DNA from: JAJRXR01 sp041987545
GTDB taxonomy: Bacteria > Planctomycetota > Phycisphaerae > Phycisphaerales > UBA1924
Length of the DNA: 64,000 bases
NCBI GenBank assembly: GCA_041987545.1
Contig: JBHIWH010000007.1
Location: forward strand, 1-64,000
Direction: 5' to 3'
Within the stretch, counting starts at the first letter, position 1; each line of letters starts with the position of its first letter. The notes under the pieces were generated by a model. That model saw nothing but the letters and a program-made list of their open reading frames with translations. It was not told where the DNA came from and did no database searches. A program made the position numbers and the translations under genes. Positions 15,422-25,000 of this stretch are shown one piece after another.

Positions 15422-17737
15422 CTAGACCACCGCGCCCCCGGCCCGCCGGCGCAGCCGCCCGCGGATCAGGATCGCGCCCAAGTTCAGGACCACCACGATC
15501 GTCACGAGCAGCAGCGTCGTCGTCCAGACGAGCGGCTCGGTCGCCTCCGAGTCCGGGCTCTGGAAGCCCAGGTTGTAGATATGGAAGCCCAGGTGCATGA
15601 ACGTCCGCTCGGCGTGCAGGAACGGGGCGTCCCCGCTCACGGGCAACGCCGGCGCCAGGTTCACCGCACCCACCAGCATCAGGGGCGCGACCTCGCCGGC
15701 GCCACGCGCCATCGCCAGGATCGCCCCGGTCATGATCCCGGGGAGGGCCGAGGGGAGCACGATCCGCCGGATCGTCTGCCAGCGGGTTGCGCCCGTCGCC
15801 AGGCTGCCTTCCCGCATCGACTGGGGCACGGCGCTGATCGCCTCCTCCGTCGCGACGATGACGACCGGGAGGGTGAGCAGCGCGAGCGTGAGCGACGCCC
15901 ACAGGATGCCGCGCCCACCGAACGTCGGCTCCTCGGGCAGACGCTCCGCGAACAGCCCGCCAAAGTACGGCGTCCTCGCGACCGCCAGCACCACCAGCAC
16001 CACGACGCCGAGCCACAGCCCACCGGCGAGCGCGCCCGCGACCCGGTTGCCCACGCTCGCCGACTGCCCGGGACGCTTGGCGCCCAGGGCCGACAGCGTC
16101 GCCGCCAGCCCGATCGTGAGCACGATCCCCCCGATCAGCATCCACCACCCGGTCCGCGCGATCGAGACGCTGGGCCCCGAGTCGATGTACCCGCCCAGGA
16201 TGTAGCAGAAGAACCCGAGGCCGAACATGCCGTAGACGATGCTCGGCACGCCCGCGAGGTTGTTGACCGCGATCCGGATCGTGCTCGTGACCAGCCCCTG
16301 GCGGGCGTACTCGCGCAGGTAGATCGCCGCGATCACGCCCAGGGGTGTGACGGTGACCGTCAGCAGCAGGGTGAGCGTCACCGTCCCGACGATCACGGGG
16401 AACACCCCGCCCTCGGAGGCGTTCTCACGGGGCTCGGCGGTCAGGAACTCGCCCCAGCGTGAGAAGTAGACGCCCAGCCGCCCGCCGGCGCTCAGCCGAT
16501 TCGCCGGCACCGCCCGGACCACCTGCGAGACGAGCATCGGCTCGTCCGGCTCGGACTGCGACCGCGGGCTGAACCGCCCCGTCCGCGGGTCCACGACGAG
16601 CAGCCGCCAGCGCTCATCCTCGGCCCTGAGGCCCTCGACCTGCGCGAGCAACGCCCGCTGACGCTCCCGGATCGCCTCGGCCCGCTCGTCCAGCCTGGAC
16701 TCGATCCGCTCGAGCCCTTCGGCGCCCAGGGTAGAGCCCATCCATGGCGCCTCGAGCACGCCCGCGAGCGCGAGGGCCGCCGTCGCCGCCCAGGCCCAGG
16801 CGCCGAGCCGGCGTCGGCGCCTGCTCACCCGGGCGCCGCCGATGAGACCCGCGGTCCAGAGCCCGAGCGCGCCGCACGCCGCGGCGCCGGCGCACGCGAG
16901 AAGCCACAGCGCGGGGTGCACTCTCGGCCTCGCCGGGGTCTCGAACCGCAGCCGGGCCTCTCGCCGGTCCCACTCGAGCCCCTTGAGCCGCTGCTGCAGC
17001 CCTGGGATCTCCACGTTGTTGATCCGGTCGATCTTGGCGCGGCGGGTCGCCGCCTCGGCAAGCAACTCGCCGAGTTCCTGCATGGTCTCCGACGTGCCCT
17101 CGACGACCCAGGTCCGGTCCCGGATCGTGCGCGTGCCGTCGGCCGAGGTCCCGAGCTCCTCGCGCTCGCTCCGCCCGGACCGGGCCGGCGCGTCCGGGGC
17201 CGCCGCCTCCTCGCCAGGGGCAAGCTCGTACACGCGCTCCCGGTACACGCCCCGCGGCTCGCCCAGGAACACCCCCCACTCCGACCGCTCCACCAGCAGG
17301 ACGTCCTCCGGCCGATCGACCGACTCGATCTCGTGCGCCGGCGCCCACCGGAACGACTCCTGGCCCAGGTCACGGTTCCCGACCCGGAACCGGCGCCGCA
17401 AGGCCCGACCGTCCGTCCCGGTCTCGCCCACGTCCAACGCCCCGGCGGCGCGGAGCGCCTCGATGCGCGCCGCCTCGTCCTCGCCGGGCTCGTACGACTG
17501 GGAGCCGTGCGGCACGCCCAGGAACACCTCGCCGTCCCGCATCGTGACCCGCTCGATCGGCCCGGGCCAGAACGTCGCGGCGCCCCGGTACGCGATGACG
17601 CCCAGCAGGCCGACGATCAGCACCAGGCACGCGATCAACGCCGCGCCCATCAACCACACCAGCGGCTCGCCGTGCGCCGCCATCGGTGTGCGCCGCTGGT
17701 GCGTGCTCGTCCCCGGATCGGGCGCCCGCTCGCTCAC
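15422..17737 (-). CDS. pstA: Phosphate ABC transporter permease PstA with large N-terminal extension
   Basis: A 771-residue protein; ordinary PstA is near 300. The C-terminal part (from about residue 440) is the six-helix permease with the EAA-type loop ATEEAISAVPQSMREGSLATGATRW. Ahead of it lie a first helix (about 25-50), a hydrophilic domain (about 55-270) with two similar strands (GEVFLGVP and WGVFLGEPRG), two helices (275-300, 311-330) and a coiled-coil-like Arg/Glu stretch (340-375). The extension is probably extracytoplasmic; its role is unknown. GTG at 17735-17737 overlaps the pstC stop (GTGA). Extended Pst permeases are known in some proteobacteria, but this one is longer. Confidence 0.9.
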   Translation of the reverse strand: MSERAPDPGTSTHQRRTPMAAHGEPLVWLMGAALIACLVLIVGLLGVIAYRGAATFWPGPIERVTMRDGEVFLGVPHGSQSYEPGEDEAARIEALRAAGALDVGETGTDGRALRRRFRVGNRDLGQESFRWAPAHEIESVDRPEDVLLVERSEWGVFLGEPRGVYRERVYELAPGEEAAAPDAPARSGRSEREELGTSADGTRTIRDRTWVVEGTSETMQELGELLAEAATRRAKIDRINNVEIPGLQQRLKGLEWDRREARLRFETPARPRVHPALWLLACAGAAACGALGLWTAGLIGGARVSRRRRRLGAWAWAATAALALAGVLEAPWMGSTLGAEGLERIESRLDERAEAIRERQRALLAQVEGLRAEDERWRLLVVDPRTGRFSPRSQSEPDEPMLVSQVVRAVPANRLSAGGRLGVYFSRWGEFLTAEPRENASEGGVFPVIVGTVTLTLLLTVTVTPLGVIAAIYLREYARQGLVTSTIRIAVNNLAGVPSIVYGMFGLGFFCYILGGYIDSGPSVSIARTGWWMLIGGIVLTIGLAATLSALGAKRPGQSASVGNRVAGALAGGLWLGVVVLVVLAVARTPYFGGLFAERLPEEPTFGGRGILWASLTLALLTLPVVIVATEEAISAVPQSMREGSLATGATRWQTIRRIVLPSALPGIMTGAILAMARGAGEVAPLMLVGAVNLAPALPVSGDAPFLHAERTFMHLGFHIYNLGFQSPDSEATEPLVWTTTLLLVTIVVVLNLGAILIRGRLRRRAGGAVV

Positions 17738-20391
17738 AACGCGGCGCTCCGTTTCCGGTACGACTGGCGGACCAACTCCGCCAGGGTGTTGATCGCCATC
17801 GTCATCAGGAACAGCACGAGCCCGCACAGGAAGAGCACCCGGTAGTGCGTGCCCCCGCGGGGCGCCTCGGGCAGCTCGACGGCGATGTTGGCCGCCAGCG
17901 TCCGGAACCCCGAGAAGATGTTCAGGCTCATCTCGGGCGTGTTGCCCGTCGCCATCAGGACGATCATCGTCTCGCCCACGGCCCGGCCGAGACCGATCAT
18001 GCACGCCGAGAAGATGCCCGAGCCGGCGACCGGGAGCACGATCCGCACCGCCGTCTGCCACCGCGTCGCGCCGGCGCCCAGCGACGCCGAGCGTAGCGTG
18101 TCGGGCACCGACCGCATGGCGTCGTCGGAGATCGTGTAGATGATCGGGATGACGGCAAAGCCCATGACCAGCCCGACGACCAGCGTGTTCCGCTGGCTGA
18201 AGGGCCCGAAGATCGACTCGCGGGTGTCGTAGCCGAGCGAGGTGAGCAGGGCCGCGCCGCCCGCGGCCAGCAGGACCGCCAGCGTGGTGCTCACGCCGAA
18301 CCGGAGCAGCTCAAGACCCGCCGCCGCGACCCGGGGCGAGCGGGACAGCCTCGCGAACCAGCGGCGTGAGACCAGCCTGGCGTTGACGAGCATCACGACG
18401 ACCGCCGCCGGCCCCATCAGCACGAGCAGCCAGCCCGGGAACGCGCCGCCGTACGCCCCGTCGAGCCAGCGACGGATGCTCGACGCGCCCGCGTCGCCCT
18501 GGGGCGAGGCGAACAGCGTCCGCTCCATCAGGGGCCCGCCCAGGGCCGAGAGTGTCACCGCGACGGCCAGCACGACCGAGACCAGCGCGAGCAGGCGTGC
18601 GCTCGCCGCCCGCCTGGCGAAGTCGCGGGGAAGGAGCCGCCACGCGTGCGCGCACCCCATGACCACCACCGGCACGACGCCGAACGCGACCAGGATCGTC
18701 GGCAGCCAGTCGCGCACGTACGGCGCGACGAGCATCGCCGCGACGAACCCGAGCACGACCGACGGCAGGCTGGCCATCAGCTCGATCGTCGGCTTCACGG
18801 AGCGCCGAACGCGCGGGTGCAGGAACTCACTCGAGAAGATGGCGCCCAGCACGGCGATCGGGGTCGCGATTAGCATCGCCAGCGCCGTCGCCTTGAGCGT
18901 GCCCCAGATCAGGGGCGTCAGGCTGAGCTTGGGTTCGACGCCCGGCGAGCCCGTGGACTGGTACACCCAACCGGGCCGCTCGTACCCCTCGTACTGCACG
19001 CGGCCGAAGAGCGTGGACCACGTCGCCTCCGGGTGACCGGGCTCGAGTCCCCATGCGCGCAGGCCGCCGTCGTCTCCAATGGCAACCACGCCGTCCACGC
19101 TCGGCGCGACCACCGCGGCCGCGACCGGGGATCCCGACGCCCCGAACCGCGCGACGTCCTTGCCGCTCGTGACGTTCCAGACCGAGACCGACCCATCAGC
19201 CGAGCCTACAACGACCGACCGGTCGCGCCGCCCCACGCCGATCGAGGTGACGGCGCCGCCCGGCACGCTCGCCCTGTGCGCCCGCGTGAGCGTGCCGCTC
19301 TCACCCGCCAGCATCCACGCGCCGACCCGGCCCGATCCGTCACCCACGAGCAGCGAGCGCGATCCCAGCGCCATCCGGGCGGCGGTGATCGTCTCGCCCT
19401 CGGGGACGAGGCGCCCGTCCTCGGCCAGCGTGATCTCGCCCCGGACACCGCCGGACGCGTCGTACCGCCGGAACCGCCCGTCGGCCCACACCGCGATCAC
19501 GCCGGGGCCGTCGAGCGTGACGAAGACGCCCAGGGGCGCGCCGTCATCGTTCGGGGCATCGGACTGGACCTCCACGCCCGTGATGCGCTCGCTCGCGCCC
19601 CCGCCGCCCAGACGTGTCACCCGCCGCGACTGCCCGAACCAGAGCCCGCCCCCGGCCAGCGTCCCGGCGAAGAACCGCTCACGCTCCGAACGCGAGGCGA
19701 CGTCGAGCAGCGCGCCCGGTGATGAAACACCACGGACCGGGGCGGAATCGAACCGGCCGCGCACGAGATCGGCGATCGCCCAGGACTCGGGACCGCGGCG
19801 GACGACGGCGGCCTGCTCGGTAAGCTCGGATGTAAGGCGGAGCTTCCGCCGGTACGACTCCCTGGCCGCCTCATCGAGCCGGGCCCGCTCGCCCACGCCC
19901 AGCGTCCCCCACTCCGACGCCGACTCGACCGGGTCGAGGAGCAGCTCGACCTGCTCGATCTCCGCGACGGCGATCGTGCCGCCCGGGTACAGCAGCGTGA
20001 TCTCGCCCGTCGCCGGCTCCGAGACCGCCGCCGCGGGCGATTCCCCGTCAAGCGTCAGATCCACCGATGCCAGCTCGCTCCCGTCCTCGAGCGAGACCTC
20101 GCGGAAGACCCCTCCCGCGTCCAGCACCAGGATCGCGCCCTCGCGGGCGCCGTGCTCGATGAGGATCGCGCCCGCCCACGGGGACGCCCCGCCCGCGGGC
20201 GAGACTTCCGCCTCGGCCGATCCCGCGTTGAACAGCGGGGCGGCGCTGGCGAAGAGGAAGACGCAGATCCCCAGCATCGCCGCGAGCACGCCGACACCGC
20301 CGGCGGTGATCACAACGCGCGCAACGCGATCCCAGAATCGCACGAGCGAGCCGGTCCGCCGGGTTGCCTGTGGCGTCGGATCGCCCGCCAT
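17734..20391 (-). CDS. pstC: Phosphate ABC transporter permease PstC with beta-propeller insertion
   Basis: An 885-residue protein; ordinary PstC is about 300-320. The first helix (about residues 26-52) is followed by an extracytoplasmic region to about residue 470. It has repeated beta-propeller-like blades, the clearest being SIGVGRRDRSVVVGSADGSVSVWNV cut here as VVVGSADGSVSVWNV, and then VVAIGDDGGLRAWGL. The permease part (about 490-885) carries PTIELMASLPSVVLG and the ABC-coupling loop SVPDTLRSASLGAGATRW. The WD40-like blades suggest protein contact or sensing outside the membrane, near the PstS docking side; that is inference. It lies between pstS and pstA in the operon. Confidence 0.9.
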   Translation of the reverse strand: MAGDPTPQATRRTGSLVRFWDRVARVVITAGGVGVLAAMLGICVFLFASAAPLFNAGSAEAEVSPAGGASPWAGAILIEHGAREGAILVLDAGGVFREVSLEDGSELASVDLTLDGESPAAAVSEPATGEITLLYPGGTIAVAEIEQVELLLDPVESASEWGTLGVGERARLDEAARESYRRKLRLTSELTEQAAVVRRGPESWAIADLVRGRFDSAPVRGVSSPGALLDVASRSERERFFAGTLAGGGLWFGQSRRVTRLGGGGASERITGVEVQSDAPNDDGAPLGVFVTLDGPGVIAVWADGRFRRYDASGGVRGEITLAEDGRLVPEGETITAARMALGSRSLLVGDGSGRVGAWMLAGESGTLTRAHRASVPGGAVTSIGVGRRDRSVVVGSADGSVSVWNVTSGKDVARFGASGSPVAAAVVAPSVDGVVAIGDDGGLRAWGLEPGHPEATWSTLFGRVQYEGYERPGWVYQSTGSPGVEPKLSLTPLIWGTLKATALAMLIATPIAVLGAIFSSEFLHPRVRRSVKPTIELMASLPSVVLGFVAAMLVAPYVRDWLPTILVAFGVVPVVVMGCAHAWRLLPRDFARRAASARLLALVSVVLAVAVTLSALGGPLMERTLFASPQGDAGASSIRRWLDGAYGGAFPGWLLVLMGPAAVVVMLVNARLVSRRWFARLSRSPRVAAAGLELLRFGVSTTLAVLLAAGGAALLTSLGYDTRESIFGPFSQRNTLVVGLVMGFAVIPIIYTISDDAMRSVPDTLRSASLGAGATRWQTAVRIVLPVAGSGIFSACMIGLGRAVGETMIVLMATGNTPEMSLNIFSGFRTLAANIAVELPEAPRGGTHYRVLFLCGLVLFLMTMAINTLAELVRQSYRKRSAAL

Positions 20392-20434
20392 CCTCGTCCC
20401 CGCCCGGAGGGTTGGTCCCGGCCGATGCCCCGCG

Positions 20435-21388
20435 TCAGAGCCCGACCTTCTCCAGCTCCTCAGCGGCCACGCTCTGCGGGACCGGGTACGCGCCGTCCTT
20501 CATGACCGCTTCCTGGCCCTCGCGGCTGAAGATGAACCGGACGAACTCGGCGCGGAGCGGGTCCATCCCGCGTCGCCGGTCGTACGCCGTGTAGAGGTAC
20601 AGGAACCTCGCCAGCGGGTAATCGCCGGTCAGTGCGCTCTCGAGGCCCGGGGCGAACGCCTCGTCACCTGGCGCGAACGACAGCCGCAGGGCCTTGACGT
20701 CGGGCGTCTTGAACCCGACGCCCGAGTACCCCATCGAGTACTTGTCCTTGGCGACGCCCTGGATCACACCCGCCGACCCGGGCGCCTCCTTGACGCTCGA
20801 CTTGTAATCCGCCTTGTTGCAGGCGACCTTCTTGAAGAACTTGTACGTGCCCGAGGCGCTGTTGCGCCCGTACAGGCTCACCGGGCGGTCCGCCCAGTCG
20901 GGGTCGCCCACGCCCAGGTCGCCCCAGGTCATCGACGAGCCCTCGACCGAGAAGATCTGCCCGACCTCGGTCAGGCTCAGCTCGTCGAGCGGGCAGTCCT
21001 TGTGCACGAAGACCGCGATGCAGTCGATCGCGACCCGGAGGGGCGTCGGCTCGAAGCCGTACCGCTCCTCGAAAAGGGCCATCTCCTCGGGCTCCATCGA
21101 GCGGCTCATGGGCGCGAACTGGGCCTGGCCCTCAATCAGCGCGGGTGGGCCCGTCGATGAGCCCTTGCCCTCGACCTGGATACGGGCCGCCGGGTGGTGC
21201 TTCTTGAACGACTGGGTCCAGAGGCCGACCAGGTTGACCATGGTGTCCGAGCCGACGGTCCGAAGATCGCCCGCGACCGGCGAGGACTTCTCGTACTTCA
21301 CGAGCTCCGGGTCGAGCATCGACTCGGGCTGCCCGGCGCCGAGCGCCACGGCCGCCAGGAGGGCGGCGGCGCAGACTCTCTTGAGCAT
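20435..21388 (-). CDS. pstS: Periplasmic phosphate-binding protein
   Basis: A 317-residue PstS. A signal peptide (MLKRVCAAALLAAVALGAG) is followed by the ligand-binding domain with TVGSDTMVNLVGLW, GKGSSTGPPALIEGQAQF and SLYGRNSASGTYKFFKK, the phosphate-contacting Ser/Gly loops of the family. It captures phosphate in the periplasm and hands it to PstC/PstA. No lipobox Cys is present at the cleavage region, so it is probably soluble. The ATG at 21386-21388 follows GGGAG; the open frame extends further upstream but lacks a signal-peptide start. It is the first gene of pstSCAB. Confidence 0.96.
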   Translation of the reverse strand: MLKRVCAAALLAAVALGAGQPESMLDPELVKYEKSSPVAGDLRTVGSDTMVNLVGLWTQSFKKHHPAARIQVEGKGSSTGPPALIEGQAQFAPMSRSMEPEEMALFEERYGFEPTPLRVAIDCIAVFVHKDCPLDELSLTEVGQIFSVEGSSMTWGDLGVGDPDWADRPVSLYGRNSASGTYKFFKKVACNKADYKSSVKEAPGSAGVIQGVAKDKYSMGYSGVGFKTPDVKALRLSFAPGDEAFAPGLESALTGDYPLARFLYLYTAYDRRRGMDPLRAEFVRFIFSREGQEAVMKDGAYPVPQSVAAEELEKVGL

Positions 21389-21464
21389 GGGAGACTCCCT
21401 GTGTCCTTGGGGGATTCCGAGGCGCGAGAAGTCTCCCGGGCCCGGGCGTTTCCCGGGGCCCGAT

Positions 21465-21486
21465 CGTGCAAAGAACGCGCTAAGAA
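21465..21486 (-). promoter_or_regulatory. Pho-box-like 11-bp direct repeat upstream of pstS
   Basis: On the minus strand TTCTTAGCGCG is followed directly by TTCTTTGCACG, two 11-base units with nine matches. The helical spacing is that of PhoB-type boxes, although the sequence is not the E. coli consensus. The site lies about 80 bp upstream of the pstS start, between the preceding lipoprotein stop (21490) and pstS. Confidence 0.35.
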
Positions 21487-21489
21487 GTG

Positions 21490-22011
21490 TTAAGGTCGGG
21501 CCCCGATCCGCACGCTCGTCGCCCCCCCGGCCTCCAGGATCCGCCCCTCCGAGCCCAGGAATCGGCACCGGAGATCCGCCACCGTCTGCGGCATGCGGTC
21601 CCGATCGCCCCCGAACCGCAGGAAGAACGACTGGGCCCGGCCCACGGGCGTGCGGACGCGGGCCTCCGCGGCCATCTCGGGGCTGAACCACCAGCGCTCG
21701 ATCAGCCCGCCGTCGCGCCCCGAGAGCGTGAACTCGAACCCGCCGTCGGCCCACACGGGCTGCGCCGACACGTCGGACGCGGGGAAGAGGTAGACGACGA
21801 CCTGGAACGTGTCCGGGTAGCCGTTCGCGTTCGAGTCCGTCAGGTTGGAGTCGGCCGCGATCAGCACCTGTGTGGGCGCGGCGTCCGAGGACGGCGCCGG
21901 CTCGGCGGCACGCGCCGGCGCGGGATCACCCTGGGCCGTCACGCACCCGCCGAGCGTGCACGCGCACACGGCGAGGCTAGCGGCCAGAGTCGTCGTTGCC
22001 GATCGAGCCAT
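21490..22011 (-). CDS. Small lipoprotein encoded at the 3' end of gspD (possible pilotin)
   Basis: A 173-residue lipoprotein: signal peptide MARSATTTLAASLAVCACTL followed by the lipobox LGGC. The mature part has SNLTDSNANGYPDTFQVVVYLFP, here noted by its DSNANGYPD core, which resembles a calcium-binding thrombospondin type-3-like turn. The rest is a beta-rich domain (GGFEFTLSG, AQSFFLRFGG). I do not recognise the family. Its first 35 bases overlap the last codons of gspD in another frame, implying co-translation. A small outer-membrane lipoprotein made with the secretin is what a pilotin (GspS-like) would be, but no GspS sequence signature is present, so this is inference from position. Confidence 0.75.
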   Translation of the reverse strand: MARSATTTLAASLAVCACTLGGCVTAQGDPAPARAAEPAPSSDAAPTQVLIAADSNLTDSNANGYPDTFQVVVYLFPASDVSAQPVWADGGFEFTLSGRDGGLIERWWFSPEMAAEARVRTPVGRAQSFFLRFGGDRDRMPQTVADLRCRFLGSEGRILEAGGATSVRIGARP

Positions 22012-25000
22012 TGCCCTTCAGCCTCTCCTTCCACGTGCCCGCCCCGTTCGACGGGGGCAGCAGCCGCATCACATCGCCGAAGCCGGCCGCGTCCGGGTCG
22101 TCCATCGGGATCTTGTGCTCCTGCTCGAGCACGTCGCGGATCTTGGTCGAATCTTCGAGCATATCCAGGGCGTGCTCGGTGAGCCGGTCCTGGCGCCTGG
22201 CGGCGCTGGCCGAGTCGCCCGGGATGACGTACGGCGTCAGGATCACGAGCAGCTCCGTCTTGACCGAGGACTCCCGCTCGGAGCGGAAGAGCGCGCCAAG
22301 CAGCGGGATATCGCCCAGGAACGGCACCTTGGTCTTTCGGAGCTGGTCGGTGGACTGCATCAGCCCGCCGATGACGACGGTCTGGCCGTCCTTGACCGTG
22401 ACCGTCGTGTCCACACGGCGCTGGGTGATGATCGGGGCGGCGAAGTCGTCGCCGATCTCCGTGGTCCGGTCCGAGAGCGTCGAGATCTCCGGCGTGATCT
22501 CCATCCGGACGAACCCGTCGGCGGAGATCGAGGGCACGACCTCGAGGATGATGCCAACGTCCTCGCGCCGGACGATGGCGGTGGTCCCGCCCGTGTCGCG
22601 GCGCTCGACGCCGTCGGTGATGCCGATGTTCTCGCCGACCTGGATGAACGCCCGCTCGTTGTCGTTGACCTGCACCTGCGGTCGGCTGAGCACCTCGAGC
22701 TTGCCCTGCTCCTGCAGGGCCCGGATGAGCAGGCCGAAGTCGGCGCTGGCGATGGCGAAGTTCGGCACGCCGAGCGCCGTCGCGACGCCCGCGCCCGCCG
22801 CCAGCTTCTGCAGCGCGTACCCGTCGCCCCCGAGCTTGCTGCGATTCGTCAGGTCCGCGACGCCCTCGCCCTCGGCCAGCACGCCGCCGATCGAGACGTC
22901 GATGCCGAACTCCTTGGCGTTGTCCAGCGTCACCTCGGCGAGCAGGACCTGGATCATCACCTGCGGGGGCGCCGAGTCGAGCTCCTCGACGATGTTGGCG
23001 ACCGTCTCGATGTACCGGGGCGAGGCGGAGATGACGAGCTTGTTGCTCCGCTCGTCGCCGACGACCGTCACCTCCTGCTCCAGCTCGCGGGCCATCGATC
23101 CGGTCAGCTGCGGGCCCAGCGTCGAGCGGCGGAGCTCGCGCTCGCCCGTGAAGTACGCCTGGAGCGTGTCGGCGATCTCGACCGCCTTCGTGTTCCGCAG
23201 GTGGTAGACGAGCCGCTCGCGCTCCGTCGCCTCGATCGAGTCCAGCTCCAGCACGACCTTGCGGACCTCGTCGATGTACTCCCGCGTGCCCGAGACCAGC
23301 AGCGTGTTGGTCCGCCGATCGATCGTCACCGACAGCTCCTGCCGCTCGTCGGCGATGGGCGTGAACGTCCCCGACTCGAACTCGTCGACCTCCTCCGGGC
23401 CCGAGGGCGCCAGGATGTACCGGTCGCCGTTCTGCTGGAGGTTGAACAGCTGCACGAGCAGCTGCTGCATCTGGCCCGCGTCCGCGTTGACGAGGCGGAA
23501 CTGCTCGATCACCCTGTCGCCCCGGGTCTCGGCGTCCAGGTCCTCGATCAGCGTTACGATCAGGCCCATCAACTCGGGCGGCGCCTTGATGAGCACGGAG
23601 TTGGTCCGCGGGTCGGGCGTCAGCGTGACGTGGTCGCGGAGCGTGCCGTCGATCGTCGCCTCGGCCGCGGCGTCGGTGATCTGCTCCTCGAAGACCCGGA
23701 TCCGCGTCGCCGAGGGCCCGCCCCGGCCCCCGCCGAGTGGGCGCCCGGCCAGCACGTTCTCGATCAGCTCCACGATCTCGCGGGCGCCCGCCGAGTTGAG
23801 CCGCACACGCCGCACGTCCTGCAGCAGCTCCACCGGCGCCTGGTCCAACTGGGCGGCCAGGCCCCGGATCGCGGCGATGTCCTCCTCGCTCCCGCTGGCG
23901 ATCAGTGCGTTCATCCGCTCGTTGGCGACCACCGCGACCGACCGCTGCCCACGCCGCTCGTTCTCCTTGGCGACGTACAGCTCGTTGATCGTCCGCGCGA
24001 TGTCGGTCGCGAGCCCGGGCGTCTTGATCGAGATCAACGCCGTCCGCTCGGCGCCCGCGATCTCGACGTCCCCGGTTGTCAGCGCGGCGATGAGCTCCTT
24101 GACCAGCTCCAGGTTCTCCTCCGAGCAGGCGATGATCAGCGAGTTGGTCGCCGGCTCGGGCTCGACCTGGAAGACGTCCATGGGCGACTCGCGCCCGCCG
24201 CGGTTGCGGCTCGCGTCGATCCGCTCGCGCATCAGCCGCTGGATCTTGGGCGCCAGGCGGTTCACGTCCGACCCGGGCACCGGGATCACGTGCAGCCCGA
24301 CCGCGAACCGGGCCTCCTCGGTGTCGAGCGTCCGAAGCAGGCCCTGGAGCACGGCGAAGCTCCGCGGGCTCGTCGAGACGATCAACGCGTTGGTCCGCGC
24401 GTCGACCGAGATGATCACCCGATCCTCGGGCCGCTGCGACCGCAGGCCCTGCCGCTGGCTGAACACGTCCGACACGATCCCCGCGACGCGCTCGGCCGCC
24501 GCGTGCTCCAGCGGGATCACCCGCACCGTGTTGCTCTCGGCCGCCTGCTCGACGTCCATCAGCGTCACCAGCTCGCGGATGACGGCGATGTTCGCCTCCG
24601 TCCCCAGCACGATCAGGGCGTTGAGGTTCTCCTCGGCCTCGATCACCAGGTTGTCCATCCGCGAGTACAGGTCGCCCGTAACCGACCCGTCCCCGCCCGA
24701 CAGCGCCACGCGCAGACGACCGACCTGCGTCCGCAGGCCGACGGCGTCGGGCGTCTCGCCCATGCCGTCCACGATCACGGTCCGCAGCTTCTGGGCCAGC
24801 GTCACCGCGTCGGCGTGCGTCAGCGGGATGACCGATGTCTCGATCCACCCCCGCTCCATGTCGTCGTCGTCCAGGTCCTTGAGCAGCACCTCGACCAGCG
24901 CCACCGCCTCCTCGGGCCCGGCGACGACGATCGCGTTGGTCCGCTCGTCGGCGGTCACGACGATGGGCCCGACCAGCGCCTTGCCGATCGTCGTCGGGGG

